Origin: Hyphomicrobiales bacterium
Lineage (GTDB): Bacteria; Pseudomonadota; Alphaproteobacteria; Rhizobiales; Rhizobiaceae
Length of the DNA: 64,000 bases
Direction of reading: 5' to 3'
Assembly: GCA_900471925.1 (NCBI GenBank)
Contig: UCGV01000005.1
Coordinates: 186,001 to 250,000 of the forward strand
Position numbers and translations under genes: made by a program. Positions 18,309-25,818 of this stretch are shown piece after piece (within the stretch, counting starts at the first letter, position 1; each line of letters starts with the position of its first letter). The notes beneath the pieces are model-generated. The model had not been told where the DNA came from and made no database searches. It was given only the letters and a program-made list of their open reading frames with translations.

Positions 18309-19592
18309 GTGAATATAATGACGAAAAACCTCAATTCCGATAACGGACTGCCCGCGCCCGCGCGAACCACTGGCGAAGGCTCCAGAACGCTACGGGCGGG
18401 CTTTATTCCGCTTGTCGATGCCTCGGTTCTGATTGCAGCCGCTGAATTCGGCTTTGCCGAGCGTGAAGGCCTGACGCTCGATCTCGTCAAGGATGTCTCC
18501 TGGGCCAATGTTCGCGACCGCCTTGCCTTCCGGCAGTTCGATATCGCCCATATGCTGTCCCCGATGCCCGTTGCCTCCATGCTCGGCCTCGGCTCCAATC
18601 CCTCGCCCACAATCACACCCTTCTCTCTGGGACGCGGCGGCAATGCGATCACGCTCTCAACCCGCCTGTTCGACAGGATGCGGGACACCGCGCATCTCTC
18701 GGAAACCGCCAGCGCCCTGGAAAATGCCGGGGCACTGGCAAACGTACTGGCCGATGTCAGGGCGCGCGGTGAGCCTTTGCCTACTTTCGGCGTCACCTAT
18801 CCCTTCTCCTCGCACAATTACGAATTCCGATACTGGCTGGCGGCCGGCGGCATCGATCCGGACAAGGATGTCAAACTCGTTGTCGTGCCGCCGCCGCTGA
18901 CATCGGATGCGCTGGCCGCTGGCGCAATAGACGGATTCTGCGTCGGCGCACCATGGAACATGGTGGCTTCGGAACGCGGCGTCGGGCGCATCGTGGCCGC
19001 CAAACAGGATATCTGGCCATCGGCACCGGAAAAAGTGATCGGCATGCGGCCGGAATGGGCCGACAGCCATCCTGAAACGGTCTCCCGACTGATCGTCGCA
19101 CTCGACGCCACCGCGCGCTGGTGCGACCGGCCGGAAAACCATGATGCGCTTGCTGAAGCCCTTGCGGATGCCCGCTATATCGCGGCACCCGTCGATATCA
19201 TCCGCCATGTGCTGGCAGGCGAGTTCAGTCTCGACGCCAAGGGAAACCGGCGGATCATCGATCATTACTTCACGTTTCATGCCGGTTTTGCCAATTATCC
19301 GCGCACGAGCCATGCGCTCTGGATCTACAGCCAGATGATCCGTTGGGGTCAGGCCGAAATCGGCCTCAATCCGGCACGTGCCGCTGCTTCCGCCTATCGC
19401 CCCGATCTCTATCGCGCAGCTCTCGGCGAAGGCAGCGCACCCGACGATGCAGATGTCCGCATCGAGGGTGACGACGAGAACGACCGCTTCATGGACGGAC
19501 ATATCTTCGACCCCTCCAAACTGCCGGATTACATTGCAGGCTTTGCGGTGAAGAGCGCTCTCCCCTTCATTCCGCATCCCGATGAGGGCTGA
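18309..19592 (+). CDS. nasS: NasS, cytoplasmic nitrate sensor (NrtA-like)
   Basis: A 427-residue protein of the NrtA/CmpA binding-protein family. It shares with the downstream NrtA the stretches YWLAAGGIDPDKDV and a C-terminal FDGKVFDP-like region (here GHIFDPSKLPDY). It has no signal peptide, as expected for NasS, which senses nitrate or nitrite in the cytoplasm and sequesters NasT when nitrate is absent. A GTG at 18309, eight bases after GGAGG, is the likely start; ATG at 18318 is possible. It lies 37 bases after nasT, and the pair should be co-transcribed separately from the sigma-54-driven transport and reductase genes. Confidence 0.92.
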   Translation: MNIMTKNLNSDNGLPAPARTTGEGSRTLRAGFIPLVDASVLIAAAEFGFAEREGLTLDLVKDVSWANVRDRLAFRQFDIAHMLSPMPVASMLGLGSNPSPTITPFSLGRGGNAITLSTRLFDRMRDTAHLSETASALENAGALANVLADVRARGEPLPTFGVTYPFSSHNYEFRYWLAAGGIDPDKDVKLVVVPPPLTSDALAAGAIDGFCVGAPWNMVASERGVGRIVAAKQDIWPSAPEKVIGMRPEWADSHPETVSRLIVALDATARWCDRPENHDALAEALADARYIAAPVDIIRHVLAGEFSLDAKGNRRIIDHYFTFHAGFANYPRTSHALWIYSQMIRWGQAEIGLNPARAAASAYRPDLYRAALGEGSAPDDADVRIEGDDENDRFMDGHIFDPSKLPDYIAGFAVKSALPFIPHPDEG

Positions 19593-19606
19593 GACGGCTG
19601 CTGCAT

Positions 19607-19623
19607 TGCATAAATGGGTTGCA
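19607..19623. promoter_or_regulatory. Candidate NtrC site 1
   Basis: TGCATAAATGGGTTGCA fits the 17-bp NtrC layout TGCAC-N7-GTGCA with two mismatches in the half-sites. It is centred about 166 bases before the predicted nrtA transcription start, a normal enhancer distance for a sigma-54 promoter. Confidence 0.5.
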
Positions 19624-19649
19624 GCAATTCGGACGCGCCTCTGAGCAAT

Positions 19650-19666
19650 CGCACAAAAATCTTGCA
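19650..19666. promoter_or_regulatory. Candidate NtrC site 2
   Basis: CGCACAAAAATCTTGCA fits the same GCAC-N7-GTGC layout with small deviations. Its centre is 43 bp from site 1, about four helical turns, so the two could bind NtrC cooperatively on one face. Confidence 0.45.
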
Positions 19667-19754
19667 GGCCAATCCGGCGCCTCGAAAAACGCCATCGGGC
19701 ACAAATCGGAATAATCCCTTTTGATTTCAATCAGCTGCGGCGATCCAAACAAAC

Positions 19755-19770
19755 TGGCACGCTGTTTGCA
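19755..19770 (+). promoter_or_regulatory. Sigma-54 promoter of the nrtABC-nirBD-nasA-cysG operon
   Basis: TGGCACGCTGTTTGCA matches the sigma-54 consensus TGGCACG-N4-TTGCW at every defined position, with the required GG-N10-GC spacing. Transcription should begin near 19781. That places the first ANTAR hairpin at the very 5' end of the RNA and gives a leader of about 170 bases before nrtA. RpoN plus NtrC would supply nitrogen-limitation control, and NasS/NasT the nitrate response. Confidence 0.88.
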
Positions 19771-19780
19771 GGATTGAAAT

Positions 19781-19952
19781 CGCATCGGTCAACGGCGACC
19801 GGGCGCAAGATGAGCGCGCGATAAGCGCTCACAAAAGACATCGACGTCGCAAGGTTTTTGCTGTCCGGGACTTCTCCTTTCCCGCGGACGCAATCTCCGA
19901 GCGGCGTTTTTTTATTCCCAAAATTCCGGCAGCCACCCAGAGGAGCCCGCGC
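19781..19952 (+). promoter_or_regulatory. nrtA leader RNA: ANTAR hairpin and attenuator
   Basis: CGGTC-AACGGC-GACCG (19786-19801) is a five-pair hairpin with a six-base loop having A at position 1 and G at position 4, the hallmark of ANTAR targets. A perfect seven-pair hairpin TGAGCGC/GCGCTCA with a seven-base loop follows (19811-19831). A short GAC-ATCGAC-GTC hairpin with another A1/G4 hexaloop lies at 19837-19848; either could be the second ANTAR arm. A GC-rich hairpin GTCCGGGA/TCCC-gc-GGAC (19863-19889) and a GC stretch ending in seven Ts (19907-19913) form the presumed terminator. NasT binding should allow read-through. The exact terminator stem is not clear by eye. Confidence 0.75.
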
Positions 19953-21251
19953 ATGACCGATATTTCCACGACCGCGATCAGCCGTCGCAGCATGCTGAAG
20001 ACCACTGCCGCCGCAGCGCTGGTGGGCGCCGTGCGCGCAGCCTTTCCCTCGGGCGCTTTCGCCGCTGCCGCAGCGCCTGAAGTAACCGGTGTCAAGCTCG
20101 GCTTCATCGCGCTGACGGATGCCGCCCCGCTGATCGTTGCCAAGGAAAAAGGTCTCTTCGAAAAATACGGGCTTCCCGATGTCGATGTCGCGAAGCAGGC
20201 CTCCTGGGGCGCGACGCGCGACAATCTGGTTCTTGGTGGCGCGGCCAACGGCATCGACGGCGCACACATCCTCTCACCGCTACCGTACCTGATGCATACC
20301 GGCAAGGTGACCCAGAACAACCAGCCAGTGCCGATGGCGCTGCTTGCGCGGCTCAACTACGACAGCCAGGGCATCTCGGTCGCCAAGGAATATGCCGATA
20401 CCGGCGTCCAGCTCGACTCCTCCAAACTGAAGGCCGCGTTCGAGAAAAAGAAGGCCGAAGGCAAGGAGGTGAAGGCCGCCATGACCTTCCCCGGCGGTAC
20501 CCATGACCTCTGGATCCGCTATTGGCTCGCCGCTGGCGGCATCGATCCGGACAAGGACGTCTCGACCATCGTCGTACCGCCGCCGCAGATGGTGGCAAAC
20601 ATGAAGGTCGGCAACATGGACGTCTTCTGTGTGGGCGAGCCGTGGAACGAACAGCTCGTCAACCAGGGCATCGGCTTCACGGCGGCGACAACCGGCGAAC
20701 TCTGGAAAGGCCATCCGGAAAAGGCCCTCGGCATGCGCGCCGAGTGGGTGGAGAAAAACCCTAATGCCGCCAAGGCCTTGCTCATGGCCATCATGGAAGC
20801 TCAGCAATGGTGCGACAGCATGGACAGCAAGGACGAGATGGCGACCATCCTCGGCAAGCGGCAATGGTTCAACGTGCCGCCGAAGGATGTGCTCGGACGC
20901 TTGAAGGGCGATATCAATTACGGCAATGGCCGTGTCACCCACGGCAGTGATCTCTACATGAAATTCTGGGCTGGCGGAGTCTCCTATCCCTTCAAGAGCC
21001 ACGATACCTGGTTCCTGGCCGAGAACATCCGCTGGGGCAAACTCGCGCCCGACACGGACATCAAGGCGCTGGTCGACAAGGTCAACCGCGAAGACATCTG
21101 GCGCGAGGCCGCAAAAGATCTCGGCGTTGCGGCAGCCGATATTCCGGCTTCGACATCACGCGGCAAGGAAACCTTCTTCGACGGCAAGGTCTTCGATCCC
21201 GAAAACCCCTCCGCCTATCTCGATAGCCTTTCTATCAAGGCCTCTTCCTGA
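19953..21251 (+). CDS. nrtA: NrtA, nitrate ABC transporter binding protein
   Basis: A 432-residue periplasmic nitrate-binding protein of the NrtA/NasF family. It starts with a Tat signal (SRRSMLK at residues 10-16, then an alanine-rich hydrophobic stretch ending near FAAAAAPE). The family stretches GFIALTDAAPLIVAKEKGLF, YWLAAGGIDPDKDV and GKVFDPENP are present. It delivers nitrate to NrtB/NrtC. It is the first gene after the sigma-54 promoter and leader. NasS shares its fold without the signal, so the two presumably arose by duplication. CAGAGGAGCC precedes the ATG. Confidence 0.94.
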   Translation: MTDISTTAISRRSMLKTTAAAALVGAVRAAFPSGAFAAAAAPEVTGVKLGFIALTDAAPLIVAKEKGLFEKYGLPDVDVAKQASWGATRDNLVLGGAANGIDGAHILSPLPYLMHTGKVTQNNQPVPMALLARLNYDSQGISVAKEYADTGVQLDSSKLKAAFEKKKAEGKEVKAAMTFPGGTHDLWIRYWLAAGGIDPDKDVSTIVVPPPQMVANMKVGNMDVFCVGEPWNEQLVNQGIGFTAATTGELWKGHPEKALGMRAEWVEKNPNAAKALLMAIMEAQQWCDSMDSKDEMATILGKRQWFNVPPKDVLGRLKGDINYGNGRVTHGSDLYMKFWAGGVSYPFKSHDTWFLAENIRWGKLAPDTDIKALVDKVNREDIWREAAKDLGVAAADIPASTSRGKETFFDGKVFDPENPSAYLDSLSIKASS

Positions 21252-21310
21252 TCCCCGCCTCCGGTGCGTGACGGGCGCGCCGGTCTCTTATTCCATCAAG
21301 GAGCGAACGC

Positions 21311-22201
21311 ATGCCAGCGCTTGCAAAGAATGAAATCATCAAGGCGGCTGTTGCGCCGAAAACCGCCGATATCGTCCACCTCGGCAGGAAGCCGGTACGC
21401 AGGATCAATCTCGTGAATCTGACGGCGGCGGCGGCCCGCAACGTCGTGCCACCGCTGATCGTTCTCGCGATCATGCTCGGCCTCTGGCAGATCCTCTGTT
21501 CTTCGCCAAATGCTTCTCTGCCCTCGCCACATCAGGTCTGGCAGGAAAGCTACGATCTCATCGCCTTTCCCTTCTTCAACTACGGCTCCCAGGACATTGG
21601 CCTCGGCTGGCGGGTGCTGGTGTCGCTACAGCGTGTTGCCTATGGCTTCGGCCTCGCCGCCATCGCCGGTGTCTTGATCGGCGCCGTAATCGGTCAATCT
21701 GTCTGGGCAATGCGCGGTCTCGACCCGATCTTCCAGGTGTTGCGCACAGTGCCGCCGCTTGCCTGGCTGCCACTCTCCCTCGCAGCCTTCCAGGACAGCA
21801 ACCCTTCAGCGATCTTTGTGATCTTCATCACCTCGATCTGGCCTGTGATCATCAACACCGCCGTCGGCGTGCGCAATATTCCGCAAGATTATCGCAACGT
21901 CGCAAAAGTGCTGCGGCTCAATCAGTTCGAATTCTTCTTTAAGATCATGCTGCCCTCAGCAGCCCCATACATCTTCACCGGCCTGCGCATCGGCGTCGGC
22001 CTGTCGTGGCTGGCGATCGTCGCTGCCGAGATGCTGACCGGCGGTGTCGGCATCGGCTTCTTCATCTGGGATGCGTGGAATTCTTCCCGTCTGCCCGACA
22101 TCATCGTGGCGCTTGCCTATATCGGCGTCGTCGGTTTCGCCCTCGACAAGCTCGTGGCCGCCATCGGCAAACTCGTCACGCGCGGCGCTTCGGCCAATTG
22201 A
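21311..22201 (+). CDS. nrtB: NrtB, nitrate ABC transporter permease
   Basis: A 296-residue inner-membrane permease with about six hydrophobic segments. The EAA-type loop appears as NIPQDYRNVAKVLRLNQFEFFFKIMLPSAAPYIFTGLRIGVGLSWL, which contacts the ATPase. PPLAWLPLSLAAFQDSNPSAIFVIFI is typical of the nitrate/taurine/bicarbonate permease family. It starts at 21311 after AAGGAGCGAACGC, 59 bases after nrtA, and is followed 11 bases later by the ATPase gene. Function follows from family and gene order. Confidence 0.94.
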   Translation: MPALAKNEIIKAAVAPKTADIVHLGRKPVRRINLVNLTAAAARNVVPPLIVLAIMLGLWQILCSSPNASLPSPHQVWQESYDLIAFPFFNYGSQDIGLGWRVLVSLQRVAYGFGLAAIAGVLIGAVIGQSVWAMRGLDPIFQVLRTVPPLAWLPLSLAAFQDSNPSAIFVIFITSIWPVIINTAVGVRNIPQDYRNVAKVLRLNQFEFFFKIMLPSAAPYIFTGLRIGVGLSWLAIVAAEMLTGGVGIGFFIWDAWNSSRLPDIIVALAYIGVVGFALDKLVAAIGKLVTRGASAN

Positions 22202-22212
22202 GGGGATCGACC

Positions 22213-23010
22213 ATGAATGCCTATCTGAAACTCGACCATATCGACAAGCATTTCGACCGCGCCGGCGCTCGTACGGAGGTCCTGAAGGATATCAACCTCG
22301 TCATCGACAAGGGCGAATTCGTCTCCATCATCGGCCACTCCGGCTGCGGCAAGTCCACGCTCCTGAACCTGATCGCCGGCCTCACTCCGGTTTCCAATGG
22401 AGGCGTGCTGCTCGAAAATCGAGAGGTCAACGCACCCGGCCCGGAACGCGCCGTCGTATTCCAGAACCACTCGCTGCTGCCCTGGCTGACGGTCTATGAA
22501 AACGTCAATCTGGCCGTCTCCAAGGTCTTCTCCAGCAGCAAGACGAAAGCGGAGCGGCACGACTGGGTGATGGCCAATCTCGACCTCGTGCAGATGGCGC
22601 ATGCGAAGGACAGACGCCCTTCGGAAATATCCGGCGGCATGAAGCAGCGCGTCGGCATCGCCCGGGCGCTCTCGATGGAACCGAAGATACTGCTGCTCGA
22701 CGAGCCCTTCGGCGCGCTCGACGCGCTGACCCGAGCCCACCTCCAGGATGCTGTCATGGAGATTCACGCTCGGCTCGGCAACACGATGGTGATGATTACT
22801 CATGACGTCGACGAGGCCGTGTTGCTCTCCGACCGTATCGTCATGATGACCAACGGGCCGGCCGCTCGCATCGGCGAAGTACTCGACGTTCCGATCGCCC
22901 GGCCGCGCAACCGCATCGAGCTCGCCTCCGACCGAACCTACCTCAAATGCCGCGAAGCCGTGCTGAAGTTCCTCTACGAACGCCACCGCTTCGTCGAAGC
23001 CGCGGAGTAA
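22213..23010 (+). CDS. nrtC: NrtC/NasD-type nitrate transporter ATPase
   Basis: A 265-residue single ATPase domain. Walker A is GHSGCGKST (41-49), the Q-loop follows, then the signature ISGGMKQRVGIARALSM and Walker B ILLLDEPFGALDALTRAHLQ. It is of the short NrtD/NasD kind; there is no fused NrtA-like sensor domain as in cyanobacterial NrtC, so nrtC is used here only as a label. The chosen start at 22213 has GAGGGG eight bases upstream; the frame continues upstream inside nrtB but that part is not coding. It ends four bases before nirB. Confidence 0.93.
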   Translation: MNAYLKLDHIDKHFDRAGARTEVLKDINLVIDKGEFVSIIGHSGCGKSTLLNLIAGLTPVSNGGVLLENREVNAPGPERAVVFQNHSLLPWLTVYENVNLAVSKVFSSSKTKAERHDWVMANLDLVQMAHAKDRRPSEISGGMKQRVGIARALSMEPKILLLDEPFGALDALTRAHLQDAVMEIHARLGNTMVMITHDVDEAVLLSDRIVMMTNGPAARIGEVLDVPIARPRNRIELASDRTYLKCREAVLKFLYERHRFVEAAE

Positions 23011-23014
23011 ATCC

Positions 23015-25477
23015 ATGACGGAAACCAAGACCGAAAAACTCGTCATCATCGGCAATGGCATGGCGCCGGGCCGCATGCTGGAACACCTCTTCGAGCAGGC
23101 GCCTGATCGCTATCAGGTGACGATCTTCAACGCCGAGCCGCGCGTCAATTACGACCGCATCATGCTCTCCCCGGTGCTTTCGGGCGAGAAGACCTATGAG
23201 CAGATCGTCATTCACGGCGACGGCTGGTACATCGATCACGGCATCACACTCTACAAGGGGCACAAGATCGTTTCGATCGACCGCGACAGGAAGACGGTCA
23301 CATCGGATCACGGGGTGACCGAGAGCTACGACAAACTCGTCATCGCCACCGGCTCCGTGCCCTTCATCATTCCCGTACCCGGCAAGGAACTGCCAGGCGT
23401 CATCACCTACCGCGACCTCGACGACGTGCAGGCGATGCTGCTTGCCGCGCAGTCTCGCGAAAAGGCGATTGTCATCGGCGGCGGTCTGCTTGGACTTGAG
23501 GCAGCAGCCGGCCTTGCCCAGCGGGGCATGGATGTCACCGTCTTGCACGTCATGCCGACGCTGATGGAGCGTCAGCTCGATCCTGCCGCCGGCTACCTCC
23601 TGCAAAAGGCCGTCGAAGACCGTGGCATCAAGGTCATCTGCAAAGCCAATACCAAGCAGATCATCGGTAATGGCAAGGTGGAAGGGGTCGAACTCGACAA
23701 CGGCACGATCATTCCTGCGACACTCGTCGTCATGGCGGTCGGCATCCGACCGAACGTCAATCTCGCCAAAGAAGCCGGGCTTGCCGTCAACCGCGGCATC
23801 GTCGTCGATGCCGGCATGCAGACTTCCGATGGCGACATCTATTCGCTGGGCGAATGCGCCGAAGTGGGCGGCATGGTCTACGGGCTCGTCGCGCCGCTTT
23901 ACGAAATGGCCCGCATTGCAGCCGCGCATCTGGCCGGCGATACGAAGCCGGGCTTCGTGCATTCCGACACGCCGACAAAGCTCAAAGTTACCGGCATCGA
24001 ACTCTATTCCCTGGGTGATTTTGCCGATGGCGACGACCGGCAGGAAATCGTGCTGCGCGATGCGACGGCGGGTGTCTACAAGCGCCTCGTCCTCAAGGAC
24101 GACCGTATCATCGGCACGGTGCTCTATGGCGAAACCTCCGATGGCGCGTGGTTCAACGACCTCAAGAAGAAGGCTGTCGATATCTCCGATATGCGCGACA
24201 CGCTGATTTTCGGCCAGGCCTATCAGGGAGGATCCCCGCTGGACCCTATGGCGGCCGTTGCAGCCTTGCCGGATGATGCGGAAATCTGCGGCTGCAACGG
24301 CGTCTGCAAGGGCAAGATCACGTCGACGATCACCGCCAAGGGCCTGACATCGCTCGATGATGTGCGTGCCCATACGAAGGCTTCCGCCTCCTGCGGCTCC
24401 TGCACCGGTCTTGTCGAGCAGTTGATGTCGCTGACTTTGGGTGATGCTTATAATCCGAAGGCCGTGCATCCGATGTGCACCTGCACAGAGCTTGGCCACG
24501 ACGACGTTCGCCGTCTCATCAAGGCGAAGGGGCTGAAGACCATACCGGCCGTCATGCAGGAATTGGAATGGAAGACGTCTGGCGGTTGCGCCAAATGTCG
24601 GCCGGCACTCAACTACTATCTCGTCTGCGATTGGCCGGATGAATATGCCGACGACTATCAGTCACGCTTCATCAACGAGCGCGTCCACGCCAACATCCAG
24701 AAGGACGGTACCTATTCCGTCGTGCCCCGCATGTGGGGCGGTGTCACCAGTTCCGGGGAGTTGCGCGCCATCGCCGATGTCGTCGACAAGTTCGCCATTC
24801 CCATGGTCAAGGTCACCGGCGGCCAGCGCATCGACTTGCTCGGCGTCGAAAAGGAAGACCTGCCTGCCGTCTGGGCCGATCTCGGCAAGGCCGGCTTCAT
24901 CTCCGGCCAGGCCTATGCCAAGGGCCTGCGCACGGTGAAAACCTGTGTCGGCTCCGATTGGTGCCGTTTCGGCACGCAGGATTCCACCGGGCTCGGCATT
25001 CGCATCGAAAAGTTCATGTGGGGCTCGTGGACACCGGCCAAGCTGAAGATGGCAGTATCAGGATGCCCGCGAAACTGCGCGGAGGCCACCTGCAAGGATA
25101 TCGGTGTGATCTGCGTGGATTCCGGTTTCGAGATCCATTTCGCCGGTGCTGCCGGACTCGATATCAAAGGCACGGAAGTGCTCGGCCTGGTGAAGACCGA
25201 AGACGAAGCGCTCGAGCATATCGTGGCGCTGACGCAGATGTATCGCGAACAGGGCCGCTATCTCGAGCGCATCTACAAGTGGGCCAAGCGCATTGGCCTC
25301 GATGAGATCCGCCGCCAGATCATGGAGGACCACGACAAGCGTCAAGCCTATTACGACCGCTTCGTATTCTCCCAGAAATTTGCACAGGTCGATCCCTGGT
25401 CGGAACGCGTGTCCGGCAAAGACAAGCACGAGTTCAGGCCGATGGCGACCATCGGCTTCAGCCAGGCGGCAGAGTGA
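23015..25477 (+). CDS. nirB: NirB, assimilatory NAD(P)H-nitrite reductase large subunit
   Basis: An 820-residue cytoplasmic enzyme reducing nitrite to ammonium. The N-terminal ~400 residues form an FAD/NAD(P)H-binding reductase (VIIGNGMAPGRMLEHL, VIGGGLLGLEAAAGLAQRG). Two BFD-like segments follow: CGCNGVC (425-431) with CGSC (460-463) holding a 2Fe-2S cluster, and CTCTELGHDDVRRLI with GGCAKCRP. The sulfite/nitrite reductase domain carries the siroheme/4Fe-4S ligands C644, C650, C684 and C688 in CVGSDWC and SGCPRNC. Length and order are those of full NirB. The siroheme it needs is made by the cysG product at the end of the operon. Confidence 0.95.
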   Translation: MTETKTEKLVIIGNGMAPGRMLEHLFEQAPDRYQVTIFNAEPRVNYDRIMLSPVLSGEKTYEQIVIHGDGWYIDHGITLYKGHKIVSIDRDRKTVTSDHGVTESYDKLVIATGSVPFIIPVPGKELPGVITYRDLDDVQAMLLAAQSREKAIVIGGGLLGLEAAAGLAQRGMDVTVLHVMPTLMERQLDPAAGYLLQKAVEDRGIKVICKANTKQIIGNGKVEGVELDNGTIIPATLVVMAVGIRPNVNLAKEAGLAVNRGIVVDAGMQTSDGDIYSLGECAEVGGMVYGLVAPLYEMARIAAAHLAGDTKPGFVHSDTPTKLKVTGIELYSLGDFADGDDRQEIVLRDATAGVYKRLVLKDDRIIGTVLYGETSDGAWFNDLKKKAVDISDMRDTLIFGQAYQGGSPLDPMAAVAALPDDAEICGCNGVCKGKITSTITAKGLTSLDDVRAHTKASASCGSCTGLVEQLMSLTLGDAYNPKAVHPMCTCTELGHDDVRRLIKAKGLKTIPAVMQELEWKTSGGCAKCRPALNYYLVCDWPDEYADDYQSRFINERVHANIQKDGTYSVVPRMWGGVTSSGELRAIADVVDKFAIPMVKVTGGQRIDLLGVEKEDLPAVWADLGKAGFISGQAYAKGLRTVKTCVGSDWCRFGTQDSTGLGIRIEKFMWGSWTPAKLKMAVSGCPRNCAEATCKDIGVICVDSGFEIHFAGAAGLDIKGTEVLGLVKTEDEALEHIVALTQMYREQGRYLERIYKWAKRIGLDEIRRQIMEDHDKRQAYYDRFVFSQKFAQVDPWSERVSGKDKHEFRPMATIGFSQAAE

Positions 25478-25488
25478 GGAGAACCATC

Positions 25489-25818
25489 ATGAACTGGCAT
25501 CTGATCGGCCACATCTCCGACATTCCGCTGCGTGGCTCGCGCTGCATCAAGACCCCGCAGATGACCATCGCCGTCTTCCGCACCGGCGAGGAAGAGGTCT
25601 ATGCAATCGAAAACCGCTGCCCGCATAAAGGCGGACCACTCTCCGAAGGCATCGTCCACGGAAATGCCGTCACCTGCCCGCTTCACAACTGGGTCATTTC
25701 GCTGGAAACCGGCAAGGCGCTCGGCGCCGATGACGGAGCGGTAAGAACGATCCCTCTCAGGAACGAGGGAGGCACGCTCTATATCGCGCTCGAAAGCCTT
25801 GTCATGGCGGCCGAATGA
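25489..25818 (+). CDS. nirD: NirD, nitrite reductase small subunit with Rieske ligands
   Basis: A 109-residue Rieske-fold protein. It keeps a full Rieske pair, CPH (C44, H46) and CPLH (C63, H66), so it can probably hold a 2Fe-2S cluster; E. coli NirD has lost these ligands. It partners NirB in nitrite reduction. I choose the ATG at 25489 (MNWHLIGH) after AGGAGAACC; a GTG at 25474 overlapping the nirB stop would add five residues. Its stop overlaps the nasA start as ATGA. Confidence 0.93.
   Translation: MNWHLIGHISDIPLRGSRCIKTPQMTIAVFRTGEEEVYAIENRCPHKGGPLSEGIVHGNAVTCPLHNWVISLETGKALGADDGAVRTIPLRNEGGTLYIALESLVMAAE

Noticed and set aside
22943..24499. 518-codon minus-strand open frame opposite nirB
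   Set aside because: It is antisense to an unmistakable NirB reading frame, is rich in Arg, Asp and His as expected for a GC-biased shadow frame, and has no family motifs.
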